Positions 9,632 through 20,029 of a DNA stretch of 20,720 nucleotides are shown here, piece by piece (position 1 is the stretch's first letter; each line of letters begins with the position of its first letter). The DNA lies in NCBI GenBank assembly GCA_028456385.1, contig JALNQF010000595.1:1-20720 (forward strand), written 5' to 3'. This DNA is from Ophiosphaerella korrae (Eukaryota > Ascomycota > Dothideomycetes > Pleosporales > Phaeosphaeriaceae). Under the pieces are notes generated by a model. The model was not told the origin of the DNA and ran no database searches. It saw only the letters and a list, made by a program, of their open reading frames with translations. Both the position numbers and the translations under genes were made by a program.

Positions 9632-11075
9632 GAAATAGAAGGTAAGGGCTTTATTAGTAAATACAGCTCCCTAGCTAGGAATAACCTACTAATTATAGCT
9701 AAACTAGATAGTAGCTTACAAGTCTATATAAACTACTATAAGCTAAATAAATCTACTATTAAAGACTAGTACTCTATTCTATTCTTTAGAGAAATACTAG
9801 CTTACTTAAATAAAGTAAAGATTTTCTCTAAATTTAACGTAATACACGCCTTTTACTACTTACGTATTACTTTAAATTTAGAATAGCTAACTATATTTAT
9901 TACCTACTTTAGTATATATACTTATAAGGTAGTACCCTTTAGCTTTACTAACGTACTAGCTACCTTCTAGCGCGCTATTAACTTAGCCCTACTAGAATAT
10001 TTAGATAACTTCTACACTAAATATATAGATAATATCCTAATATACTTTAATAATAAAATAGACTATATCTAGTATATTTATAAAGTACTTATATAACTAA
10101 AGGAGTAAGGCTTCTATATAGACCTTAAAAAATCTAGCCTCTACGCTACTTTAGTTAAGTTTTTAGGTATAATTATCTCTAATAAAAGAATTACAATAGA
10201 TCTCTCTAAAGTTAAAGCTATCTAAGAGTAAGAAATACTAAAGACTACTAAAGAAGTCTTAGCCTTTCTAGGCTATACTAGATTTCTCTAGCGCTTTATT
10301 AAGGATTACTTAAGCTTTACCTTACTACTTACTAAGTTAATTAAGTCTAAAGTTATTACTAAACTTACTAAAAGAGATAGGCTACCCTTTTAAAAAACCT
10401 AGTATAAGCTCTTTATAATTACCTAAGAATATATAGACGCTTTTAATAAACTAAAAGCTACTTTCTAGCTAAGTATAGTCTTACTTTACTTTAACTCTTT
10501 AAAACTAATCTATATCTAAACTAATACCTCTAGGTAGGCCTTAGGTAGAGTAATAAGCTAACTAAACTAAGATAGAATCTAATAGCTAGTTAGCTTCTTT
10601 TTAAAAAAATATACTCTAGTAGAATATAATTATAATATCTATAACCTAGAACTTATAGCTATAATCTAAGTATTTAAAGAATAAAAACTAGAGCTTATAA
10701 GTAGTCTATATATAATCCGCGTTATAATAGACTACTATAATTTAGAAACCTTTATAATAACTAAAAAGCTTAATTACTACTAGGCCTACTAGTTATTATT
10801 CTTATCCTAATTTAATTTCTATATTAAATATACACCTAGTAATATAAACAAAGTTATAGACACTTAAAGCTACTAACTATAAGATTACTCTATAGACAAT
10901 TCTAATCTATAAGTATTAAGAGCTAACTAAATTATTCTAAGCCTTTAAGTTCTAGCTCTAGGCGTAAAACCTACACTAAATATAGTAATTTACGCTCTAA
11001 GCCTTATAGACCTATAAAAGCTAGATAGATTTATAGTAAAACAAGCTACTATAGTATATACTTACCTTTACTATA
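9632..11075 (+). pseudogene. Element C pol relic, first part: RT and RNase H
   Basis: Reverse transcriptase and RNase H of a Ty3/gypsy element, cut at both ends by other insertions. The frame starts at 9632 in the middle of the RT amino-terminal block (EGKGFISK, then SSLQVYINYYKLN, matching the family pattern DGSLRxxVDYRxLN). It continues through VVPFSFTNVLATF (9930-9970) and YIDN at 10022-10033, which is YxDD with its second Asp changed to Asn. RNase H follows at about 10500-10870: the first block reads IQTNTS with Asp changed to Asn if the TAA at 10517 is read as Gln, then FFLKKYTLVEYNYNIYNLEL and a connection ending VIDT-stop-SY. The rest to 11075 leads toward the integrase. Stops are RIP-type only. 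It joins in frame with the sequence after 18114. The family differs from A and B. Confidence 0.88.
11071..11075. repeat. Target-site duplication CTATA, left copy (element B)
   Basis: CTATA lies directly before the 5' LTR of element B and again directly after its 3' LTR at 18110-18114. A 5-bp duplication is usual for Ty3/gypsy integrases. Taking out B and one copy restores the element C frame. Confidence 0.93.
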
Positions 11076-11507
11076 TATTATAATAATAATAAGAGAGCTA
11101 TAGATAGAACTAATTAGTCCTATAATAATAGACCTAGACTTATATAACTCTAAAAGATAGGAACCTAATTAGAAGGCTATACATAATTAAGATACTTAGG
11201 GTAATCTATAATCTATAAGCTCTTAGTATTAATAGACTATAGATTAGACTAATTTGTAATCTATTAGTCTTAGTACCTATAAATTAATAGATTACAACAA
11301 GTATATAGTTAGTAGCAATATATATTATTAGGATAGTATTAGTAATTTAATTATTAACTATAAGTAATAATACTAAGATAGTTATAAAATATCTTCTATT
11401 GTTTATAGTTTATTATAGATTACTATATAAACTTTTAATATTAACTCTTAATTTACTAACAACTCTAATTAGGTACTAGGAAGTTAACCTAAGTAATACC
11501 TATTACA
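11076..11507 (+). repeat. Element B 5' LTR (432 bp)
   Basis: Aligns to 17678-18109 without gaps; I count about 25 differences, all transitions. It begins TATTA (TGTTA before RIP) and ends TTACA. The right half, from ATATAGTTAGTAGCAATATA on, is homologous to the reverse complement of the element A LTRs; the left half has diverged from them more. Confidence 0.95.
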
Positions 11508-11567
11508 CCTTACCGATTTAGTTATTAAGAGAGTAAAGTGTAAGTAGCGTATAGTTTAGCTAACACG
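11508..11567 (+). other. Element B leader; no standard primer-binding site seen
   Basis: The LTR is followed by CCTTACCGATTTAGTTATT. Element A has CTTTGCTAATTTAGTTATT at its matching place, so the leader is conserved. A TGG-starting tRNA-complementary site directly after the LTR is not visible in either. If RIP is undone, a TTTGGTTATT-like sequence would start about 10 bases in. Priming may use an unusual tRNA part or self-priming as in Tf1-type elements (inference). Confidence 0.45.
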
Positions 11568-12660
11568 ATAGTAGAAAGTTTAACTAAAAAAAGAGCTAAG
11601 GCACCTATAAGTAGCTATAAGTTAGACAATACTATATAGAAGTAAATTAAGGACTACCTAAATAACTTAATCTTTAAGAAAGAGAATATAAAAATAGTAA
11701 TTAAAGCTTTAGAAACGTAGAATAAAAACCTATAAGATTACGCAAAGTAAAATAAAGCGCAAATTAAAGCTATTATCTAGGGTTAGAACTAAATAGAACT
11801 AATAACTTAATAATTAGAAATAAGTACAATAAAAAAGCTACCTAAGATACCTGTTTTTAAGAAGTTTAATAGAATAAGGGAGAAACTAAGACCTTTTATA
11901 GCTTTAGTATAACTTTAGATAGATATATAAGTACTATACTTTAATATAGAAGAAAAGAAAGTAATATATATAGGATTACACTTAGAAGAAGATATAATAA
12001 GATAGTATAAACCTTACTAGATAGACTATACAATATATATACTAATAAACTAGAAAGATAAAACTAAAGCTATTTTTAGAAGTTATAAATACTTTACTAA
12101 ACGAATAAGAGTAGTATTTAGAGATATAGACATTACTTAATAAGTAGAAGAAAAGCTTAAAAGACTTATATAATAAAAAAGTATACCTAAGTATATATTA
12201 TAGTTTAAATAACTATTACAAAATATAGAGTAGAATAAATTAGCTCTAATATTACGATTTAAATAAAGATTAAATAAAAAAATCTAATACGAAATAATTT
12301 ATATAGAAAAGCCTAAGATATTAGAAGCTCTAAAGTAATAGGTAATATAAATTAATAACGATCTTTAAGAATAGAAAAAGAATAAGTATAGTACTTAACT
12401 TAGAACTTAGGATACTAGAGACCCTATAATCTTTAACGCTAATAAGGATAAGAAAAAGAGAAAGAATAAAGACTTTACGTACTTTAACTATAGTAAGAAA
12501 AGCTACTATATAAAAGATTACTAATTATAGAAAAAAAAGGATATAGTATATTATAAGTATAGAAAACTAGGACACTTTATAAAAGACTATAGAAGTAAAG
12601 ACTATAAAAAAGATAAAGAAGTTTAGTTAAAGATAACTAAAAAGAAGAAAGAAGCACTAT
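11568..12660 (+). pseudogene. Element B Gag relic with two zinc knuckles
   Basis: The probable start is ATA at 11568-11570 (ATG before RIP), conserved in element A. The capsid part includes LPKIPVFKKFN (11838-11870), RPFIALV, KKVIYIGLHLEED and YFTKRIRVVFRDID (12090-12132). Two CCHC knuckles follow with exact CX2CX4HX4C spacing. At 12480-12521 all three Cys and the His have become Tyr. At 12549-12590 all three Cys are Tyr but the His (CAC, 12573-12575) is kept. A Lys-rich tail follows. Each Cys-to-Tyr change is TGY to TAY, a RIP-type transition. The frame runs on into pol, so the original element may have used one polyprotein; an original Gag stop cannot be told from RIP stops. Confidence 0.9.
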
Positions 12661-15600
12661 AAGTATAGGCTAAACCTTAAGAGAAAGTAGCTAGGAGTAA
12701 AGAATTATAATATATAATACTTAATTAGACCTTTTATTATAACAATAACTACTATATATACCTTTCTAGTAAGTAGAGAGTAGGATAGTTCTTATAGAAG
12801 AATAGAGTAGTAGCAATAAAAAAAAGAATAAAAGTATAGCTAGAAGAAATAGTATACGTAATAGACTTACTAATAGAAGACTTAGAAAAGAAAGAATCCT
12901 AGACACTATTAATCTAGGCTAAAAGACTAGTACTAGATAATAAGACTACTATAGCTTCTTCTAAAGAATTATAAGAAAGTAAATAATAGGTTAGTATAAG
13001 AAGTATAAAATATACCTAGCTAGATATATATAGCTATAATAGCTATATAATAAATATAGAAGAATAAAACAAATAATAGAAGTTTATTTAGATATACTTA
13101 ATAGTTATAAGTATAGAGGAAGCGTATAAAGACTAGAAAGAACGTAATCCTAAAGAAATAAAGTTTATACTATTTTAAGAATAGATAAAGTAATATATAG
13201 TTATAGTAAAAAGAATACCTATATAAAAAGAATAGTAATACCTTATAAGAAAGACGTAATAGATTAATAAAGCCTATATACTAAGAGTACTAGTAGTATA
13301 CTATATCCTAATAATAGATATACCTAGTAGAAGTAAATACTAAGAAGAGGATAATAAAATAATAGATCTAAAATACCTAGTATACTTTAAAGTATTATAG
13401 ATATTATACCTAGATAAGAATTATATTATATATAGAAACCCTAAAGCAAATAATAATATATAGCTTATAAGAAGAAGAGGCTACAATTATATAAGAGTAA
13501 TTCTAATAGAAGATATCTAAGGATAGGAAATAATCTTAGAAGATAGATACGTAGTAGTAAGATCTAGTCTAAAATTATCTAAGAAATGCGTTTAAGGAAG
13601 ACTATAGTATAAATACACGTATAATAAATATCTAAAATATAATAAATATAAGCTTAAAGTAAGCCTATAGCTATAGAAAGATAGATAATTTATAAAACTA
13701 CCTAAGTAAGAATAGCTAGAAGGTATAAGAGGCCTATATATTATAAAAATAAGTATATACTAAGGAAAGAAAGTATAATTAATAATTAATAGTAAAGCTA
13801 TAAAGAACTTTATATTAAAAAAGTTTATAGAAATATAAGGAATACGTTATATAATAAAGAAGTACTCTTAATAACTAAGTACAATTAAAGGAAAACTATT
13901 CTAAGAACCTATTAGGTTCGAGACAACTTCCTCTACGTTAGAATTAGAAGAGATAATAATTAAGAATATAGTTATAGACATAACAATAATTAATAATAAA
14001 TAAGATATAATATTAAGAATACTATAGTTACAACTAACTAACTTATACATTAATTAGAGAATAGAAACAATTAACTACTTTAGGAATAACATGTTAAAAG
14101 CTAACATAAGTATAACTAGAGGAGAATTCCTAAAAGAATATAGGAAATAGGAAAAACAACTTACTAAACCTAAAGATTATCTTCTAGAATATTAGCTATA
14201 GGACTTAGCAATAGAAATAGAAGAAGAAAAAAACGTAGGATAGAGCCTAGTCTACTAAAAAATAGAAGAAGAATTAAAGATTAAATAAGCGTTTATATAA
14301 AATACAATAAAGAAAGGATAGATAAGAGAATCTAAGTCCTTAGTAGTACACGGACTTATCTTTATAAATAAAAAAGGAATAAGTAAAAAAAGGCCCTATA
14401 TAGACTTTAGAAAAACTAACGCAATTATAAACAAGAACTAATACTTTTTACTACAAATAGATATAATATAAGATAAGCTATAGAAAGTAAGAATCTTTAC
14501 AAAACTAGATATCTAGAACGCCTACTACTAAATTAGAATTAAGAAAGGTAATAAATAAAAAATAGTATTTAGAATATAATATAGACTATATAAATACCTA
14601 GTTACGCCCTTTAGCTTAACAAACGTACTAGCAGCCTTTTAAGAGAGAATTAATATAGTACTAAGAGAATACTTAGACGTATTTATATTTATATACTTAG
14701 ATAATATCTTTATATTCTTAGAAATAGAAGAAGAATATATATAACATATATACAAGGTACTAGAGAAACTAGTAGAGAATAAACTATTTCTAAAAATAAG
14801 AAAATACGAATTTTATATAAAGGAAATAGATTTCCTTAGATTTATTATTAAACTAGGAAAGATTAAGATTAATCTAGGAAAGATTAAGTTAATTAACGAA
14901 TAGCTAATACTAAAAAACCTAAAAGAAGTATAATAGTTTTATAGGTTAGTAAACTTTTATAAAAAGTTAATAGTAAGATAGTCTAAAGATATAGAACTTA
15001 TAATAAGACTTATAAAGAAAGATATACTATTTAAATAGACTAAGGAATATAAAGAAGTATTTAATAAGATTAAGAGGAAATTTATAGAAAACCTAGTTAT
15101 TAGAATATATAACCTAGACCTACTAGTAATAGTAAAAATAGACGTATCTAATTTAGTCTATAGAATAGTACTAATACAAGAAGACTTAAAGACTAAAAAG
15201 GAATACTTAGTTAAATACTTCTCTAAGAAAATAAAAATAGTAGAACTTAACTATCTAATCTATAACAAAGAGATACTAGCAATCTATAAAGTATTTAAAT
15301 AATAGAAAGTATACTTATAAAGAGTAAAGTATAAGATAAAGGTCTATATAGACTATAAGAATCTTATAGGATTTATAATAAATAAAGAACTATTATAACG
15401 CTATACAAGATAGTAGGAATTTCTATTAATATTTAACTTAGAAATTATATATACAAAAGGTAAAGATAATTAATTTATAGACGCCTTTAGTAAAAGACTA
15501 GACCTATAAGAAGAAGTAAGTGCGACTAGTATAGTTCTAATATAGAACAAGGAAGGATATTTAGTTCTAAATATACTAAAAATAGCTACAATACTTAAAA

Positions 15601-17012
15601 GAAAGAGTAGCGAGCTAGACGAATAGATTTAGAAAACAACGTAAGAAGTATCTAAAGAAATAGAAAAACTAGAAATTTAAGAAGGATTTATATAAGCCTA
15701 TAGAAGAATATATATTCTAAAGAAAATTTAAAGAGAATTTATATAACAATTTTATAAATTACTAGTATATAGTTATTAAGAGATTAATAAAACTCTAAAT
15801 AGGTTACTATAAGACTACTATATCCTAAGAGTAAGATAACTAGTAATAGAAGTACTATAAGACTATATAGAATGTTATAGAAATAAGTATAATAGATATA
15901 CACTATATAGAATACTATAACTAGTAGAAGTACTAGAATAACTATAGGGAGTTATTACAATAGACTTTATTACGAAACTACTTAAGTCTAAAGACCTAAT
16001 ATTAGGAATTAAATATAATAGAATTCTAATAATAGTAGATAAACTTATAAAGTACTTATACTTTAGACTATATAAAGAGAAAAGTAAGATAGAAGTTACT
16101 ATATACTAGGTTCTAGAAACTATAATTAGTTAATATAGACTACTAGATAAAATTATTATAGATAGAGATATAAGATTTATATTAAAACTATAAGGAACAA
16201 TAATAGCGTAATTAGGAATTAAATACATAATGTCTATAGTATATTATCTATAGATAGATAGATAGTTAGAACGAATAAATTAGATAGTAGAATAGTACTT
16301 AAGATACTACCTTAACTATAACTAGAATAATTAAGTACAGTTACTACCTATAGTATAGTTAGTATACAATAGTATAAAGAATATAGTAATAGGAGTATTA
16401 CTCTTCTTTATAAACTATAGATTTAACTCTAATATATATAGAATACTAAGAATAGAAGTATCTTAGTCTTCTAGAAGAGAAAACTTTACTAATAGACTTA
16501 AGGATATATATAACTAGCTAAGATAGGACGTAAAGTTCCTATATAATTAAATAGTAAAATACTATAATAAAAAGTATAAATAGAAACCCTAATTTAGAAA
16601 GAGAGAAAAAGTATAGTTAGTATAAAAAAACATTAAGAGTAAATAACCTAGTTTAAAACTAGATTATATTAAGATAGGACTATATAAAATTAAGAAAGAA
16701 GTTACACTAGTTATATTTAAACTAAAGCTACTAAACAAGATAAAGATATACTTAACTTTCTACGTAGCGCTACTTAAGATAGTACTACTAAACGTAGAAC
16801 TACTAGTATACAAAGTAGATATATATAGAGAATAAGAAGAGTAAGAAGTTAAGGAAATCCTAGTATATTAGTTCTATAATAGTAGGAACTACTACCTAGT
16901 AAAATAGATAAGTATAGACAAAAAAGGGTAACTATAGGAAGAAATATAGGAACTAGAAGACAATCTTAACTACTCTAAGAAACTAGAAGACTTCTAAAGT
17001 TAAAACCCTTTA
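12661..17012 (+). pseudogene. Element B pol relic: spacer, protease, RT, RNase H, integrase, chromodomain
   Basis: The polyprotein is in one frame. A spacer of about 390 codons of unknown role comes first. The protease active site is NSKA for DSGA (Asn at 13788-13790). RT follows: KLD with first catalytic Asp at 14508-14510, TPFSLTNVLAAF, and YLDN at 14694-14705 (second Asp changed to Asn). RNase H lies at about 15100-15500. Next is the integrase zinc domain, with one Cys kept in IECYRNKYN, then the core with Asp 15963-15965, Asp 16161-16163 and Glu 16269-16271, exactly D-35-E and all kept. A chromodomain-like block at 16845-16995 reads EILVY, YYLVK and ELEDNL. Such domains steer integration to heterochromatin in chromoviruses. 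Stops are only TAA/TAG at Gln or Trp positions. No frameshift was found. Confidence 0.92.
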
Positions 17013-17316
17013 GAACGCCTAGTAGTAAACTAAGAGAACTAATATTACTACTAATAGATATAGAGGCGATAGGAACGCTTAATATAGGACCTACTACAGT
17101 AATACTAAATACTTTATCTAAGTCTAGCTTAGCTTTTAGAGCTACTAACTACTTAGCTAACTTCTTATTATTTAACGCCTTTATCTTATAAAGACAAGAG
17201 AGATAAGCTTAATTTTCTATTAGCTTACTCTACGTAAGCTCTTAGATCTACTTACGCTTAGCTTTAGCCTCTATAATTTAAGATAGTAATTTCTCTTAAG
17301 TCTAGTTAATAGCTCT
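16996..17316 (-). pseudogene. Conserved antisense ORF in element B (unknown function)
   Basis: Counterpart of the + frame at 3371-3684 in element A. Read on minus it gives RAIN-stop-T, IEAKAKRK, LYKIKALNN, ALKAKLDLD, GPILSVPIAS and GVLKGFN. It overlaps the last codons of pol tail-to-tail and ends before the 3' LTR. More stops are present than in A, all of the RIP type. The two frames align along about 105 codons with only small length changes, and the conserved part is charged and probably helical. I do not recognise the product. Confidence 0.5.
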
Positions 17317-17663
17317 TCTTATTATTATTAAGCCTAGATACAAGAATAAGTATAATAAACATACACTTAGAAAGAGAGACACTAAATACGTTATAAGAAC
17401 TACGTATATTTATATAAATATACGCTTTATAAGCCCTACTATTATTTATAGAAATAAGATAAGGAAGAGACTTAGGATTTAATTTAGGAGAAGCGTAACA
17501 AGAATAAGGAAATATCTTAATACTATTGCGTAATACATAATTAGCAAGAAGATAGTAACAACGTATAGATAAAATAACTATAGGGAGTAATAAAGAACTA
17601 TAGATTAATAAAGAAAATAGATTAATAACTTTAGCTCTAAGATAGATAAATAAGGACCTACCT
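17317..17663 (+). other. Element B 3' non-coding region
   Basis: Lies between the antisense frame and the purine tract. No recognisable protein. It may contain the start or promoter of the antisense transcript (inference). Confidence 0.4.
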
Positions 17664-17677
17664 AGAGGAGGAGATAG
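17664..17677 (+). other. Element B polypurine tract
   Basis: AGAGGAGGAGATAG directly before the 3' LTR, the expected plus-strand primer. The junction matches that of element A (ATAG followed by TATTA). Confidence 0.82.
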
Positions 17678-18109
17678 TATTACAATAGTAACAAGAGAGC
17701 TATAGATAGAACTAATTAGTCTTATAATAATAGACCTAGACTTATATAACTCTAAGGGATAGGAACCTAATTAGGAGGCTATATATAATTAGAATACTTA
17801 GGGTAATCTATAATCTATAAGCTCTTAGTATTAATAGACTATAGATTAGACTAATCTACAATCTATTAGTCTTAGTACCTATAGATTAATAGATTATAAC
17901 GAGTATATAGTTAGTAGCAATATATATTATTAGGATAGTATTAGTAATTTAATTATTAACTACAAGCGATAATACTAAGATAGTTATAAAATATCTTCTA
18001 TTGTTTATAGTTTATTGTAGATTACTATACGAACTTTTAATATTAACTCTTAATCTACTAATAACTCTAATTAGGTACTAGGAAGTTAACCTAAGTAACA
18101 CCTATTACA
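17678..18109 (+). repeat. Element B 3' LTR (432 bp)
   Basis: Gap-free partner of 11076-11507. It keeps more CpA, TpG and CpG sites than the 5' LTR, for example TATTACAATAGTAACAAGAG at its start and TACAAGCGAT inside, so here the 3' LTR is the less mutated one, unlike in element A. Confidence 0.95.
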
Positions 18110-18114
18110 CTATA
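18110..18114. repeat. Target-site duplication CTATA, right copy (element B)
   Basis: Identical to 11071-11075; marks the right edge of element B. Neither copy shows a RIP change, which fits a pentamer with no CpA or TpG. Confidence 0.93.
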
Positions 18115-19860
18115 TTATAGGAATAAAACCTAAATTAGTAAACTTACTAGAGGATTTTTTACTACTCTATAATAGAAAACTAGACCTAGAACTCCTACTA
18201 TATATTGTTAACCTACGCCTAATAGAAGAATTACTAGATATAGTGTACTTAGAAGACTACGTAGCTTAAGCTATATTTACTACTATAGATAGTAGATAAT
18301 AAAAACTAATAAAAGCCTTCTATAAAGTAGGATACTACTTCTTATATACTAATATTAGCTCTACTAGATTAAGAAAAGAAAAGTACTTTTATATTAATAA
18401 AACGCGTCTATATATCTCTTTAAATACCTATCTACGCTACTAAATCTTTAATTTATACTATAACTATTAGTTAGTAGGCTATAAAAAACCTTATAGTATA
18501 CTATATCTAATATATAAGTACTATTATTAGCCTAAGATACTCTAAGCTATTAAGTAATTTTATAATATATACTTAATTTACTACTATATAAAGAACTTAT
18601 AAGATAGTAAACTTAGTTACCTCTAACTTATACTAATTCCTTACGTACCCTAGACTAATATCTTAGTAGACTATATCTAAGCTTTACTAACTAGTAAAAA
18701 TAGTAGCTAGATTTATAAATATATCCTAGTAATTTACTACTATCTTATAAAAAGACGCTATTTCTTCTCTTATAAGTCTCTAAAACCTAAAGAAGCTACC
18801 TAATATTTTATATCTATTTTTAAGCTTTATAGAGTCCTAATAAATATTATATCTAATAGAAAGATAACCTTTATTAGCTAATTTTAGCGCTATATATACA
18901 AACGCCTCTATATTACGTAAAAGCTCTTAACTACGTACTACCTAGAAACTAATAGCTAAACTAAGTAAGTAAATTAAGCCCTAGAGATCTTTCTAAGGTA
19001 ATACGTTAACTACGCGTAAGATAACTAGGTAGCCTAGCTATACGTAGCTAAGTTCTAAGTAAATAATACTATTAATATATCTATTAAGATAACTCTATTT
19101 CTTATAGATCTAGGGTATTACTCTTATAGTAGTATATACCTTAGTAAAAATAATAAAGATTAACTAAACCTAGCTTAACGTAACTAATATATATAAGCTA
19201 ACAAGCTACTTAACGCCTATAGTAACCTAGTAGCCTACCTTAAAGAAAAAATACTCTAAGTATAATAAGAGTAAGTAGCTTAAGCTAATACCTTTTACTA
19301 AAGTAGACTAGTATATAAAGTTAGTAACTAAGCCTATATTAGTATAGCTAATTAGAAAACTACTTAGCTAACCCTAAAATTAAACTACTAATAGGTAAGC
19401 CTATACTTTATTAAAAGAGTTATCTATAATAGTAGAGTATATAAGCTAGTACTACTCTAAGAAATACTAAGTAAAGGCGTATTCCTAGTTTTCTCTCTAA
19501 AACTCTTACGCCCTAGAGATTAGAAGCTCTTACTAGACTAAGACTTACTATAGCTAATTCCTATTATTATTACTAATAAAGAAACTAGTAGCGTATATAA
19601 AAAATACCTAGTAGAAGCTATCTTAGACGTACGCTTTAAAGAGTATAGAAAATACGTAAGATAGTACTACTTAGTCTACTAGACTAACTATAATAAACCT
19701 ATATAGGAGCTAGTAGAAGAATTTATAAAATATAAAGCTACTTTTAACTTTTACTAGAACTACCTAGAGAAAGCTAAACTACTAACTTTACGTATACCTA
19801 AAAAATAGAGCCTTAATAAAGACGCAACCTATTAGAGTATCTTAACTTACTAATAGGTAT
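18115..19860 (+). pseudogene. Element C pol relic, second part: integrase and chromodomain
   Basis: Continuation of the frame broken by element B. An integrase zinc-binding region lies near 18440-18600 (LYYNY-stop-LVGYKK, for the HxxxxAGH pattern, with His and Cys now Tyr). The core follows: first Asp kept at 18669-18671 (LVDYI), second Asp changed to Asn at 18855-18857 (ISNRKTTFIS), and Glu changed to Lys at 18963-18965 in the TDGQTERVNQ block, with D-35-E spacing intact. NNTINIS (about 19060-19080) fits the region after it. A chromodomain-like block starts at 19605 with YLVEAILDV and YLVY and includes NYNKPI-stop-ELVEEF, close to the GYxxPTWEP pattern. Stops are RIP-type. After about 19740 the frame enters a duplicated tail. 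Confidence 0.86.
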
Positions 19861-20029
19861 AAAAAAAGCCCTCTTTAAAGCGTAATCGCTACCTTTAACT
19901 TTTACTAGAACTACTTAGAAAAGCTTAAAATACTAACTATATACCTAAAATAGAGCTTAATAAAGACGTAACCTAGTAGAGTACTCTAGCTATTAGTAGG
20001 TATAAAAAAGGCCCTCTAAGGTGTAATTA
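19741..20029 (+). repeat. Imperfect tandem duplication (about 151 + 138 bp) after the chromodomain of C
   Basis: The segment starting CTTTTAACTTTTACTAGAAC at 19741 is repeated from 19892 (CCTTTAACTTTTACTAGAAC). The two share blocks such as CCTAAAA..ATAGAGC, TTAATAAAGACG, AACCTA and GGTATAAAAAA in the same order. The second copy has several small deletions. The first copy continues the pol frame; the second is out of phase in places. Differences include indels, so the duplication is older than RIP or came from a divergent copy. Confidence 0.8.

Larger units (their letters stand above)
11076..18109 (+). mobile_element. Element B: complete Ty3/gypsy chromovirus nested in element C
   Basis: A full-length 7034-bp retrotransposon with 432-bp LTRs at both ends, flanked by CTATA duplications and inserted between the RNase H and integrase parts of element C pol. 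It belongs to the same family as element A (same gene order, same distances, related LTRs) but in the opposite orientation. Gag and pol form a single frame from about 11568 to 17012 (codons starting at multiples of three) with no frameshift seen. The element was inactivated by RIP alone. Confidence 0.95.

Noticed and set aside
11568..17012. In-frame TAA/TAG at Gln positions might suggest a genetic code with reassigned stops, as in some ciliates.
   Set aside because: Stops also stand for Trp, Cys has become Tyr and Asp has become Asn, and CpA/TpG are depleted everywhere including LTRs. RIP explains all of these together.
2585..18109. A and B as one segmental duplication or assembly inversion.
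   Set aside because: Each has its own LTR pair with different lengths (443 and 432 bp), half of the LTR sequence has diverged, and the flanks differ. They are separate insertions of related elements.
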